The notes beneath the pieces were generated by a model that saw only the letters and a program-made list of their open reading frames with translations, had not been told where the DNA came from and did not search any database. From Podocnemis expansa (taxonomy: Eukaryota > Chordata > Testudines > Podocnemididae): 64,000 bases of DNA. The DNA is taken from contig ML682024.1 in NCBI GenBank assembly GCA_007922195.1, forward strand, positions 5,714,273-5,778,272. Direction: 5' to 3'. Below are positions 53,301 through 64,000 of this stretch, in pieces (position 1 is the first letter of the stretch; each line of letters opens with the position of its first letter). The position numbers and the translations under genes were made by a program.

Positions 53301-56300
53301 AGCGGGACCCACGGCGGCGTGAGCAGGAACGGGAGCTGCGGCGGCGTGAGCGGGAGCGCCGGCGCTCCTTGGACTTGGAGCGTGACTTGGATTTCTTCTT
53401 TGGGGGCCAAGGGCTGGCCCTGGTCTCCTTGGCCTTGGGGGTCCTGCGCTCGCGAGACCGCTTGGCCTTCTTACGGGAGCCCGAACTGGAGCCTGAGCGC
53501 TTGGGTGAGTCATGGCGGTAGCGCTCACGTCGCTGTGTCAGGATCTTGCGCCGCAGGTCTGCAGCTGCCTTCCAGCGTGGCTCAGGCTGGCTCTCACCAA
53601 AGTCACCCTCCTCATCTGAATCGGCATGGAGAGACAGGAAGTCATCCCCCTCTGCCACCCGCAAAGGGCGTGGCTCAGCGGGCCGGCACCGGCTACGGAA
53701 GAGTCGGATGGGACTATACCGCTCATCCTCAGGCTGCACAATCTCACCCTCCTCAATCTCCGAGTCAGCGCCAGCCCAGTCCAGCGAGGAGCGCCGCCCC
53801 CCCCGGTGCCGGCCTGCCTTGGGGCCCTTCTCACCCCGCGCTGGAACCTTAGGGTTCCCAGCCGTCACCACCTCCAGTGACACCTTCCCCTCCAGCTTGG
53901 GGTTGGTCTCAGCCTCTGAGCGGCTCTTGCTGGCGAGATCCACCACAAAGACACGGCGCCGTGGCTCCTGGGGCAGCTCGGGGGCCCCATCTGACTGCTC
54001 TGAGGCATTCTCCTCCTCAGGCAGGGTAGAGTCAGCCCCAGCTGCCGGCTCCTTGTCAGGGCGCCGGCTGCCGGTCACTGGGGCCTCACTGGCCTCAGCC
54101 TCTTCCCGTTCTTTCTCTGAGCCAGGGAAATCCTGGCTCAAGCTGTTCTCATCATAGATACCAGCCAGAGTCTCTGAGATGCGACTGATGCTATGGGACA
54201 TGTCGGGCCGGGGGGCAGCCACATCCTCCTCTTCTTCTTCTTCCTCTTCCTCCTCTTCGTCAGGGGAGGGGCTGCTGCGGGAAGAGCTGGGGTTGGAGCC
54301 GGTGGGGTCAAAGGGGTCGTATTTCTGGTCTTGCCGCCCTTCAGGTGGCTTGCCAGGTGAGCCTGTATAGCTCAAGTCCCCACCAGGGTTGTCCTCGTCT
54401 GTAGGGTGGAAGGGATCATAAATATCCAGGTCCGGCGAGCGCAGGGGGCAGGGGTTGCCCCCACCACCACTGGGGGGCACTGCCTGCTGAGAGGAAGAGG
54501 AGGAGGAGGATGAAGAGGAGCAGGACGAGGAGGAAGATGAGCTGGAGTTGGCCTTCTCCAGGGTGCTGGCGGGGGGAGGCTGGGAGCGCTGAGCCTCTGG
54601 GTCCCTGCCTGCTGGGGCCTGGGGCCGCTGTTGCCCATTGGAGACACCTGTGCCAGTGCCCAGGGTCACAGCCCAGTGGCCAGGGGGGTGCTGAGTCCTG
54701 CCTGCACTGGGCAATGGGGCTGAGCCCCCATGAGTCCTGTGTGGCCACTTAAGGTCCAGCAGGTCGGAAGGTGGTGACAGGGCTGCAGACAAGGAGGCTG
54801 TGGGGAAACAGAAAGAGGGCATAAGAGGTAGCAATGGGACTAGCCTGGTAACTCCCACAGCACCTCCCCACCTTGGAGCTGCTGGTACTCCCTAGACAGG
54901 AAAAGGTCCTGGCCCCATTTCCCACCTCCCTGAGCCAGTTGTCCCTGTCCCCCCCCCCGGCCAGAAATGAGCCAGCTCTGAGAGAAAAGGCCCCAAGTTC
55001 CATTCCCTGTCCCAAATCTGTGAATCCCCACCCCCAAGTGGATTGGAGCCAGCATTCCCTATATGGGAAAGGCCACATCCTCAGCCCTACCTGCTTTGCA
55101 AATCCTCCATGCTCGTTCTCTCCTGAAGATGCTGGAAGTGGCGGCCATGTCCCCTAGCCGTACCTCGGCCACTAGCTCCACCTCGTCCAGCTCCTCGGCC
55201 CCGCTGCCAGGACAGGTTGATCAGTGCCAGGACAGTTCACCCCACACCAGGGCCATGCTTTCTGTGCAGCCCTTGGCAATGGGTGGACCACCCACCCGTC
55301 CCTTTACAGAGTTCTTGGTGATGTGGCTGGGTCTCTGCAGCGACCAGCAAATTCATGTCACACTGAATCTCCTTTCTCACATCAAATACCAGAGAGATCT
55401 CATACCCCTAACCTCTTTGGGGAGCAGGGTGCCCTGAGCTCTCCTGCCAGTCCCCTTCTAAACACGTGCCCCTCTCCCCTGCCAGAACCAGAAATGGAAC
55501 CCATGAGTTCTGACTCCCAGTCCTCCCACTCTGACCTCATCTCTCCCCTCCCCCAGTTGGGCTGCATGGGCTTTGCCCTTACCAGACGGCCGGGGGCCCC
55601 AGGAGCCGGGGCTGTGCAGATGTGGTGCATGTCCTGTGCAGGTACTGCAGGGCCCCCGCCAGGCCAGAGACCAGACCCAGGGCTTCAGGGAGCTGGTGAG
55701 AAGAAGGAAGAGGTTGGGCAGGGCTGGTGGGGGAGGTCCCTCTACCCATGGAAGAGCCCCCAGGACTGCCCAACCACAGCCACGTCCCAGCCCACAGCTG
55801 CTGGCATCCACAGTACCCTGCTGCTAGGGTGGGAAAAAGCAGTGTATGCTGGGAGCTGGATCCCCCAACGCACACCATGAATGCTGGGAGCTGGATCCTC
55901 CCCCATGTGTGGAGTTGAAGGAGCAGTGCATGGCTCCCCAGGGGCCGAGCACAATGAGCAGAAGGTGGCACGGTCACTCACGGTGCTGCTCCGGTCACAC
56001 GCAACCACAGGGTCCCCAGCACCCCCTTTTCCACTGCCATGCCCATCCACCCGGGGACCCCGGCACCATTTCTTCCGGCTCATCCTCTTCCTCTCAGCAT
56101 CTGCAACAAAGACATAGGGCTAGCCTGTGGCTGGAGCTGTGTTTGTCCCACAGCCCAGGAGTGCAGAGGGCAAAACCATTGGCTCCAGTCTACAAAGGAG
56201 GCAGGAGCTGGTGATCCCTGGGGGGCCCCCCACACTGGGGCATACCTTTCTCAGCAACCCGATCCTGCCGCTCGCTTGGAAAGCTGCCACTCACTACTTG

Positions 56301-57003
56301 CTGCAAGGCCTTCTGCAGAGAGGAGGAGTGGTTAGCAGGGGTCTCAAGGCCCCCCACACCCCCCATCTGTCCCTGCCCAGCTTCCACCAGCTGAAGGCCC
56401 CCACCAGACCACAAACTGCCACCCCACCTCCACCCAGGCAGGAAACCAAGAGAGCAGCCCCAGAGGAATGGGGGAAGCAGAGCATGCTGGGACCTCATCA
56501 GCTGTACACATCCATGGAGAACAGAGCATGCTGGGACCCGGAGTACCCAGGGACACCACCCTCCACACACAGTTGAGCACAAGACAGCAGTGCATGCTGG
56601 GACCTGTAGTCCCTGCAGCTGCACACATACAGTGCATAAGAGCANNNNNNNNNNCACTCTGGGACCCATAGTCCCCAATGTCATCAGTGCATGTTGGGAC
56701 CCATACTCCCCTAAAGTGCGCACACAGAGCAAGAGGGAGCGGTGCATGCTGGGACCTCCACCAGTACACCCTATTCAGCAATACTTATGTCCCCCAGCAA
56801 CAGCACAGCACCAGGCCCCTGGACCCATGTGGGGAGCACACAGACATAGGTCTTACCAGCATAACCTGCCCGCTGCAGAGGGTACCCGGCTGGCACAGCT
56901 CCCTGTCTGGGGGGGCACTGCTCAGACGCCCCTGCTCCTCACTGCCCCCTGCTGCGTCCTCAGGTGCTGGGGGAGGCGGGTTCTCTTCCTCTTCCATGGC
57001 CAT
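50323..57003 (-). CDS. SCAF1: SCAF1, SR-related CTD-associated factor 1
   Basis: Ten coding exons join in phase to 1371 residues: 57003-56857, 56312-56246, 56100-55982, 55692-55583, 55203-55091, 54797-51888, 51691-51609, 51205-50945, 50722-50594, 50499-50323. Exon 6 alone encodes about 970 residues. These include an acidic run of eleven Glu near the [20 protein letters not shown] block, an SR/RS-rich zone ([20 protein letters not shown]), a Lys-rich zone ([19 protein letters not shown]) and the [14 protein letters not shown] motif. The C-terminal exons carry the most conserved part ([52 protein letters not shown]), which is also found in PHRF1. The protein is a nuclear factor linking the RNA polymerase II CTD to splicing. 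A second ATG at 56997 is equally likely. Exon 4 (55692-55583) is the least conserved, but its phase fits. Confidence 0.94.
56482..56765. repeat. Tandem GCATGCTGGGACC-type motifs in SCAF1 intron
   Basis: GCATGCTGGGA, or GCATGTTGGGA, occurs at 56482, 56526, 56592, 56689 and 56744. CACTCTGGGACCCATAGTCC lies at about 56655. The best unit continues as ACCTGTAGTCCC, resembling the ZNF143/Staf site in the GCATGCTGGGA...TGTAGT orientation. The array contains the assembly gap, so copy number is uncertain. Confidence 0.55.
56645..56654. other. Assembly gap of 10 N
   Basis: Ten N lie inside the tandem motif array of the SCAF1 intron between coding exons 1 and 2. The fixed size suggests a placeholder, so the true missing length is unknown. 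No coding exon is affected. Confidence 0.99.
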
Positions 57004-58282
57004 GGGGCAGAAAGGGTCCTGCACACAGGAGAGGTGAGCGAGGTCACTGGCTAACACCCCTACCAGCAACACAAACATTATGTGCAGCCTTGCTCCCAGC
57101 AGTGCACCATGCTCCCCATCTCTAGCCCATCAGACGCCCACTCCGCTTCCAGAGCTGGGGCTAGAACTCAGGCATCCTGGCTCGCCCTTTTCCCAATGCT
57201 GCACTTATGTCACCTCCTAATGCCAGAAAAGCAGCAAAAGGCATCCACCCTATATTCAGACACTAAATCCCTCAATCCTGACATGCAACCCCAAAGGGGT
57301 CTTTCCCTACTAGAGGGTCGCTGGCTGCAGCATCCCATTCCTTGCCTCCTAGGCCAGCCAGACCACCACTTTTAGGCTGGAAAAAGCCCATTTTTAGGAC
57401 ACACCTCTGCCCTAACTCAGTCCCCCACCAATGCTCCCCCATTTGGTGTTTGGCCAAACGAGGCGGAAGCAGTTCTCCCCTACCCCAGGGCTTGGCACAG
57501 AGTCAACCACTGCCCTTTGGCCAGCAGAACCCAGATGCTTACCCTGGTGGACAAGGACTGTGAGGCCAGGGCAGGAAGAGGTACTACTGAGACTTTGCTC
57601 CTCTGCTCAGGTAGCATGGAGTATCTGCTCCCTCTCTGTCACCCCCCCCAGCCCAGCCCCAACTCCTTCCTTCCCCACCCCCCATCTGCACCAGTCCACC
57701 AGATTAACGGCCCCATTCTCCCCTCTTCTGTCACTGGCCTCCCACAGTCACCTCTCCTTCCAATCCCCCAACATTAACCCACACCCACTCTCCCATCCTG
57801 GACAGCCCCACATCACCCTCCAAAGCCCCTGCTTGGAGATCCCCACCCCACCCTGACCCAACTCTGTACCCATCCCCTCCCACCACTGCTCCCCCATAAG
57901 CCAATATAACCCTTTTCCCTCCACCCCATCGCACAGCCACCTTGTCCCCATTGTGAATCCAACCGTCCGTGCCCCCATCTACCTCCCTCCCCCTTTGTGT
58001 CCTGCCCATCGCCCCCCACTGCCACCCCGCCATGACCCCCCACCCTATGTCCACCCTTCCTCCCCATATCCACCCCTCCAACACATCCACCCTCCCCGCC
58101 CCCTTGCATCCCGCCTATCACCCCCCACATCCATCCCTTCCTGCCTTCCACCGTGGCCACCCCTCCCCCCACTGCCCCCCACATCCACACCGCCCTGCCT
58201 CAAGCCTGTGTCCACCCCTCCCCCACTGCGCCCCATAGGCACCCCGCACCTCCACACAACCCCTCCCCCCGCCCCGCTTACC

Positions 58283-58800
58283 TTCGCGCCAGCCGGGCCC
58301 GGCCCCTCCCTCACGACAATGGGCGCCGCAAACGCAGCCCGGCCGCCCCGGCCGCCGCCATCTTACCCCGCTCGGCTCCGGACTCCAGCTCGTCCGCTGC
58401 GGCGGCGCGAGGGCCGATGGGAGATGGAGTCCGCCGAGGGCACCCCTGGAGTAGCAGGACGGGAGAACTACCGTTCCCAGCATGCCCCGCGAACGCCCCG
58501 CCGCCCAAGCAGCGCCCCTGATGCGCCGGGCATGCCGGGACCTGTAATCCGGATAGGGCCTATGACTCAGGGGCTCCGGGTCCGTCTTTCCCATCAAGCC
58601 GCAAAGCCGCCCGGCGCGCGCGGTATCATGGGAGTTGTAGTTCGCTCGGTCGCACCTCCTCGAGGAGATCGACTACGAGTCCCAGGGTGCGCCGCGCCGC
58701 CGTGCCGCAAGGCAGCTGAGAAAGCCTGGGCTGAACCTCGAGGGTGGAGCCACAATGCCGTGCGGGGCTCCCGGTGCATCATGGGAGTTGTGGTTTTAGT
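58283..58800. promoter_or_regulatory. SCAF1 promoter region: non-coding first exon and five ZNF143-type sites
   Basis: On the minus strand GCGCGAAG|GTAAGC at 58283/58282 is a strong donor that would end a non-coding SCAF1 exon 1. CCGCCGCCATCTTAC near 58355 is a YY1-type core. ZNF143/Staf-like sites (ACTACAANTCCCAGNATGC) occur as ACTACCGTTCCCAGCATGC at 58467-58485 and ACTACGAGTCCCAGGGTGC at 58672-58690. They are reversed at 58530-58548, 58625-58642 and 58774-58795 (for example ATCATGGGAGTTGTAGTT). Confidence 0.6.
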
Positions 58801-58834
58801 AGTTGAGGTGTCCGAGGGTCTCATCACGGAATTT

Positions 58835-59660
58835 GAGGCACGACGGCATCGTGATAACATTCCATCCCACCAGGACTTCATCGCATGGTGACATTGTTCC
58901 CACCCTAACCACACTGTGACATCACCCTCTTGCAACACTTCTGTGATGTCATCCACTGACACCATGATATCATCACACCAAGACAGCTTGTCGTTCACAT
59001 GCCCACAGCCAGGGATTTCCCTAACACCCCCCCCCGAATTTCCCAACACTGCCCCAGCTGTCAGCTAGTAAGGGTTTTACACCAATTTAGTGAGCACCCC
59101 CAAAACCCCCCACACCTCCCCCAATTTCAAGTCCTGGGGAGAATACTGCCCACAACAGCTCAGCCTGATGAGGTCAACATCCCATGCTGTCACCCCACGA
59201 CATCACCATGAGGCCGACAACATATCATGTTGTTTCTCTAAATTGATGGATTTCCGCTTCAAACAGCTGCATTTAGTGCCTTGCATCTTGACAGTTTCCC
59301 CTAGTCCAGAAAAAAAAAATTCATGTGGCACTTAAAGACTAACAGATTTATTTTTCGCGTGAGCTTTCATGGGAGAAAATCCCACTTTGTAAGTTCCTCC
59401 ATCTTTGAAGCATCTGAGAAAGTGGAATTTTCTCCCACAAAAGCTCGTGTGAAAAATAAATGTTAGTCTTTAAGTGCCACACCACTCCTTGTTTGTTTTT
59501 TTTCCCCCTGGACTACACTTAACACAGTTTCCCCTTTGGAAACATATTACATCACTTTGCACAGAGTCCTGCTCATACTGTGCTGTCATCCTCTTGTGAT
59601 GTCACACCATGATATCATAACTGCAAGATTTCATGCTGTAACAAGCCCACATCCCATAGG
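58835..59660. repeat. Degenerate tract of TGTGATGTCA / CATGATATCA words, split by the hairpin element
   Basis: The words TGTGACATCACC, TGTGATGTCATC and CACCATGATATCATCACACC occur between about 58840 and 58985. They recur beyond the inserted hairpin as TGTGATGTCACACCATGATA near 59600. The spacing is irregular, about 20-40 bases. This looks like an old satellite or repeat body interrupted by the element at 59300-59518. Confidence 0.4.
59300..59518. mobile_element. Hairpin of two inverted Penelope-like 3' ends
   Basis: The left arm (GTGGCACTTAAAGACTAACA, then TTTATTTTTCGCGTGAGCTT and TCATGGGAGAAAAT) is repeated backwards on the right (TTAGTCTTTAAGTGCCACAC), with only a short loop around AAGTTCCTCCATCTTTGAAG. 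The outer ends CCTAGTCCAG and CTGGACTACA also face each other. The same words occur at the outer ends of the TBC1D17-intron pair, so both belong to one family. There is no coding sequence. Confidence 0.7.
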
Positions 59661-61430
59661 AACAACAGCATCCAGCCAGGGCCTCATGAGGGGAACTGCA
59701 GTGCCCATGGCCTGTGCTATGCAGGACATCAGACTGCAGGAGGGACAGATGTGGGGAGGGGGGGCACTGGCAGAGGGTATCTGGTGTGGACAGGTGGGAT
59801 ACGGGGGGTGTGGGTGTGGATGGGAGACTGAGGGAGGTTGATGAGTGCAGGGGGTGGGGTGGATGAAAACAAAGCCCAGAAGGCCTCACAGAGACCCTGG
59901 AGCCTGGGTACCCTTCCCATGTTGCACAGTTGCTTCCCCATACAGACTCTGGCCGCAAGCATCAGCTCCCCAAGAAACTGCAGCTTGAAGCACTGGAGAA
60001 CCTGGCCCTGCCTAGCCCTCACCTGTTGGCACATGGGAGCTAGTTTGCCCTCAGCACCCTGCAGCCAATGGCTCTTAGAGCCTGGGACTCCTGGGAATCC
60101 CTCTATTTGCCCCCTCCCCATGGTGGGCTCCCTGCAACCCCTCCTTAGGCAGGGCTGGAGCCAAAGGAATAGCAGTAGGTTCTTAATTACTGCCCTACCA
60201 TTTGGAAATCCTGTGGGAGACAAATCATTGGGACGAGAGGCCATGGGAAAAAGGGAGTGCAGGCTGGGCATAGAAATCTTGCTTCCCAAATGGACCAGAA
60301 GATCTGGAGGACTTGGCTGCAGCTGGGAGGGGACTGGGGGACAGGTGAGGGGAGGGCTGATGGAACCAGCAAGGGGCTGGAGGCATGAATGTTCCCACCT
60401 TGTTCCTGATTGAGAAGGAATTACAGAGATGGGGCTGGGGGTTACCCACCCACCTGTCCATACATGCACCCCCTCCAGCCACCCCCATCCCAGGGTTATA
60501 ACAGACCCATACCTCCATTGCTGCCAGAGTGTGAACCCATCACACGCCAAAGGCCAAATCCCAGGACCACCCAGACACTCAAACCCAGACTCCACCCTGG
60601 ACCCCAGTCCCTCTCTGAACTTAACCTGAACACCCCACCCCAAACCTCAGAACCCAGCCTGAAAACCCCCAAGCAACGGCCCCCCACCCTGAACCCCCTT
60701 TTCCTGAGGAAGTGGAAGCAGGACTCCTGCTTTCCATCCCCGGGCCTGTGAGAGGAATGGGGTGTGGAGGGTCAGAGCGGGGAAGGTTGGGAGCCTGAAT
60801 TCCTGGATTCTCCCCCATCTCCGACTCCCTTTAGCATCTGTTGTAGATGTTCCCTCTCCCCAGACTCCGGTGTGCTTGAGGGGGTCCATGACCCCAATCT
60901 GACGCTCCTGGAGCACCCCATCTCCCTCCCTCTGGAGCTGAGAGGTCCGGGAAGTGGCTTGCAGCAGCCCCCCCACTGTCCAGGCCGCACCTCCCGCTCC
61001 TGACTTCTGACGGGGGGGCGGTGCCAGAGGGGGAGGGGGAACTGAGTCAACTTCCTCAACACACCATGGGAAAGGAATGTAGTGAGGTCATGCCCCCCCC
61101 CGCTCCGCTGGGTCCTTGTGCCGGGCTCCGCTCCTCCCTGCAGGGCACAGGGCCATGGGGAGCAGAGTCGATCCAGAGGGGGCAGGGATGCAGAAGGGGA
61201 AAAGAAAGGAGCGGGAACTGAGGGCCACTCCTACACAGACAGAACCCAGGAGTCCTGCCTTCTGCCCCCTCCCCTCCCTTCTGCAGCTGAGGATTGGACT
61301 CTGGAGTCCTGGCTCCCGGCCAGGGTCTAGAGGAGTGCGGGGTGCACGGTGTGGGGATGCGGGGGGGGGGGGGCGGAAAGCTGGCCAGGAGTTATGAAAC
61401 GGGGGGCACCCCTCCCCCCACGCGCTCTCT
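59661..61430. other. Intergenic stretch upstream of RRAS; nothing recognised
   Basis: I found no supported gene or bounded repeat. Open frames here lack splice and family support. The right part is GC-rich and merges with the RRAS promoter. Confidence 0.4.
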
Positions 61431-61434
61431 CCCG

Positions 61435-61658
61435 CGCACCATATAGGGAAGTGGATTTTTGTGAATCGTCTGGCGTCTTATGACTATGCGAAGACCATAT
61501 TAGCATATATTAACATAAAGCCGGGCCCCGCCCAAGTCGGGGTGGGGGGTGGGTTACGATTCCGAGCCAGCCATATTCGAGGGACTCCAGGGCATCGCCG
61601 GGCCGGCCACGGAGGGGAGGGGCGGGGGTCCCCCCCCAGCCAGCACAGCCCCCCCACC
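61435..61658 (+). promoter_or_regulatory. RRAS proximal promoter/5' leader with three CArG-like boxes
   Basis: CCATATAGGG at 61439-61448 differs from the SRF consensus CC(A/T)6GG at one position. CCATATTAGC (61495-61504) and CCATATTCGA (61571-61580) are weaker versions. An AT-rich island (TTAGCATATATTAACATAAA) stands out from GC-rich surroundings. The reading frame is open upstream of the chosen ATG, so a longer N-terminus cannot be excluded. Confidence 0.45.
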
Positions 61659-63907
61659 ATGATCCCCAAGGAGCCGGGGGCGCCCCAGGAGAAATACAAG
61701 CTGGTGGTGGTGGGAGGGGGCGGCGTGGGGAAGAGCGCGCTAACCATTCAGTTCATCCAGGTAAGGGCGACAAGGGGGATTCCCGCCCCAGCCGCGGGGC
61801 GCAAACTTTCCTCGCTGGAAAAGCTCAGGCTGCAGGGAAGCCGTGGGCCTGGGGGTGCTGGAGTTGGGGGGCAGAGGGGTCCGGGGGCGGGAAAAAAGAG
61901 ATCCTGGGGGCAGCGGGGGCAGAGCAAGGAGTTCGGGGTGCAATACGGGGAGGGCCGGGATGGCGAAGGCAGGCGATCCTGGGGGGGTGCAGCGATGTTG
62001 ATGGGATACTGGGGGGGTCCTGGGAAGAGACATGGTGCACGGGGCCGACGTCGGAGGTAAAGCTTGCTTGGGGGCCAGGGTGGTGCCCGGATTCTTGGCC
62101 CGCGAAGGGGGAATTCCCATTTCTTCCTGCCCCCCCCCCCCGGGAGGGGAATGGCTGCAAGAATTCGGGGCCTGGAGGAGGCCAGCCCCGGCCTGCCCGG
62201 CCCTGCCCTGCTCCGCCTCGCTGGCTGCCTGGCCCGGGAGGGTGGCTGGGGAGTGGACCGAGAGCCCGGATGCCTGGGTTTTATCCCGGCTGGGGGAGGG
62301 GAGTTGGGTCCAGTGGTCAGAGCTGGACGCCTGGGTTCTGTTAGTGGTTGTAAACCCGCCCCTGTTCCCGTCCTTCAGTCGTACTTCGTCTCGGACTACG
62401 ACCCCACTATCGAGGACTCGTACACGAAGATTTGCACCATCGATGGGATCCCCACCCGGCTGGACAGTGAGTGGGGGGAAGGCACCTTGCTCCCGGGGGG
62501 GGCAGAGCTGCCATGGCAGAGAGGCAAATGAGAAGTTGCAAAGGGGGAGCAAGAGCTATAGGCAGGCGGGACGGAATGGGGGAACCAGAACACCTGCCAG
62601 GCTCTGGAAGCAGAGTGCAGTCTAGCGGTTAGAGCTGGGAGCTAGGACTCCTGGGTTCTCTGCCCAGCTCTGGGAAGGGAGGCCTGGCTCTCACGCTGGG
62701 GAAAGACCTAACACCAACCCCTCCTCTGCCCCACAGTCCTGGACACAGCAGGGCAGGAGGAATTTGGAGCCATGAGGGAGCAGTACATGCGTACAGGCGA
62801 GGGGTTCCTGCTCATCTATGCCATCAATGACCGTGGCAGGTAAGCATTGCCCCAGGCCCCCCCCATCCCAGGAGCCCCTGCAGCCTGAGCCACAGCAACC
62901 CACAGACTCCAATGTCCTCCTCAGTAAGGACCCGAGCAGCTGCCCACCCCTTCTTCATCTTGTTCTCCCAGCAGGAGTGCTGCTGCCCTGGGAAAAGACC
63001 CTGAGCCTCAGCCCATGCCCCAGGTCCGGTCCAGCCCAGCACGGGATCCCCAGCCTGCAGCAGCATCTGCCACTCCTGGCCAGGGATCCAGGAGACACAG
63101 GGGCCGCACTGGGCATGTGCCCCATGTGCCAGGCACCAGCGATACCCCTTCCTCCCAGCCTCCTGTGACCCCACCAATAGTCACGCACCCTCAGGTCCCT
63201 GCCCCCACCTCAGCCTCCTGTGACTACTTACCAACCAGGACCCCCCCCCCAGTAGCCCCCCATCCTCTCAATCTCACCTCCTTTTAGCTTCACCGAGATC
63301 AACAAGTTTCACACCCAGATCCTGCGCGTCAAAGATCGGGATGACTTTCCCATGATCCTTGTGGGCAACAAGGCTGACCTGGACCTGCAGCGCCAGGTGA
63401 GTGGGGGGGCAGAGATGGGAGCCTCTGGGCTTTGCTCCACCAGGGTGTCCTCTTGGGGCCCTGAGCTTGAGCCAGTGGTGGTCAGGTTTTGGCAGCCATC
63501 TTTAATGGTGCCTAAACGGGACATGGCCTGCAGTCCACCCCCCAGGCCTGTCCTGCCCCGGCAACTGCAGGAGCTGAATCCAGCCTGGGACCACCTGCCA
63601 CCACCTTTATTTAGGGCACTGATGCCCCTGCTCTGAGACATTGCCGTCTCTGGTGGTTTGGGCACTTGGTGCTGGTTTTCTGAACCCCGAGTCCCCTGAA
63701 TGCTCTGGGGTTTTAAGAGATGCCAGGCTGCCCCACCACCACCAGCCAAATGGATTGAGGAGCTGTCTGTAACCCCTGTGCCCCCCAGGTGCCCAAGGAG
63801 GAGGCGCTGGCCTTCGCCCAGGAGAATCGCATTCCTTACATCGAGGCCTCTGCCAAGATCCGCCTCAATGTGGATGAGTCCTTCCATGAGGTTGTCAGGG
63901 CCATCAG
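61659..63907 (+). CDS. RRAS: RRAS small GTPase, five of six exons (C-terminus outside window)
   Basis: Exons 61659-61760, 62379-62466, 62737-62839, 63288-63396 and 63789-63907 join in phase. The P-loop GGGGVGKS is at 19-26, switch I reads [13 protein letters not shown], and switch II reads [21 protein letters not shown] and [12 protein letters not shown] form the base-binding loops. The [10 protein letters not shown] and [12 protein letters not shown] wording separates RRAS from HRAS/KRAS. The N-terminal extension is 12 residues before YKLVVVG, shorter than the 26 or so in human. ACCATGA is a good start context. The sixth exon, with the hypervariable tail and CAAX box, should follow the donor at 63908. 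R-Ras regulates integrin activation, endothelial barrier and smooth-muscle growth at the plasma membrane. SCAF1 is its divergent neighbour, as in mammals. Confidence 0.95.
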
Positions 63908-64000
63908 GTATGGGGACCCCCCGGTGTACGATTCACTTCTGACCCTTCAAGACCCCGAAAGGCACCCCTTAAAATGGGGGACAGTGCCCCAAGAGAGCCC

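Noticed and set aside
52937..53521. 194-aa Arg/Glu-rich plus-strand open frame (and the 339-aa frame at 51905-52924)
   Set aside because: Both are antisense shadows of the SCAF1 RS/Lys-rich exon. The repetitive codons of that exon keep the other frames open.
57953..58891. 312-aa Pro-rich open frame upstream of SCAF1
   Set aside because: It runs across the CpG promoter and ZNF143-type sites, has no conserved domain, and is explained by C-rich composition.
61461..61658. In-frame upstream ATG extending RRAS by 66 residues
   Set aside because: The extension resembles no RRAS N-terminus and passes through CArG-like promoter sequence. The ATG at 61659 has a better context. It cannot be fully excluded.

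Overview
The window is a gene-dense, GC-rich piece of vertebrate nuclear DNA. Its introns and spacers carry reverse-oriented CR1 3' ends, a CR1 reverse-transcriptase remnant, Penelope-like elements with a GIY-YIG remnant, and several hAT-type miniature elements with 8-bp target duplications. This repeat mix, together with an intact IRF3 (a gene reported missing from birds), points to a non-avian sauropsid, most likely a turtle or crocodilian. The species call is inference. One 10-N gap shows that it is a draft assembly.

Ten protein-coding genes were reconstructed exon by exon, with splice sites and phases checked. In order they are KCNC3 (+, 3' part only), TBC1D17 (-), AKT1S1 (+), a TSPAN4/TSPAN9-type tetraspanin (-), POLR2L (+), PRMT1 (-), BCL2L12 (-), IRF3 (+), SCAF1 (-) and RRAS (+, last exon outside). 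KCNC3, TBC1D17, AKT1S1, PRMT1, BCL2L12, IRF3, SCAF1 and RRAS are the human 19q13.33 block with local rearrangement. The tetraspanin-POLR2L head-to-head pair is instead what is found at human 11p15.5 (TSPAN4-POLR2L). That region also carries the paralogues HRAS, PHRF1 and IRF7.

Layout: 1-13.6 kb is the KCNC3 pore/C-terminus with repeat-filled introns and a long 3' UTR. 13.6-16 kb shows nothing recognisable. 16-24.7 kb is TBC1D17, with an inverted pair of Penelope-like copies in one intron. 24.7-27.8 kb holds a divergent promoter with YY1-type modules and then AKT1S1. 27.8-32.5 kb is the tetraspanin/POLR2L pair. 32.5-35.5 kb is repeat debris. 35.5-42.1 kb is PRMT1 and, upstream of it, an array of about 61-bp units carrying CCAAT boxes. 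42.1-48.5 kb is the BCL2L12/IRF3 divergent pair. 50-58.4 kb is SCAF1, with ZNF143-like motif clusters in an intron and around its promoter. 61.4-64 kb is RRAS.

Neighbours mostly alternate as divergent pairs sharing a promoter and convergent pairs sharing a 3' space. The genes do not form one pathway. Several are signalling regulators: AKT1S1 and RRAS in growth-factor/mTORC1 signalling, IRF3 in interferon induction, and BCL2L12 in apoptosis control. Others are basal transcription or RNA factors: POLR2L, SCAF1 and PRMT1.
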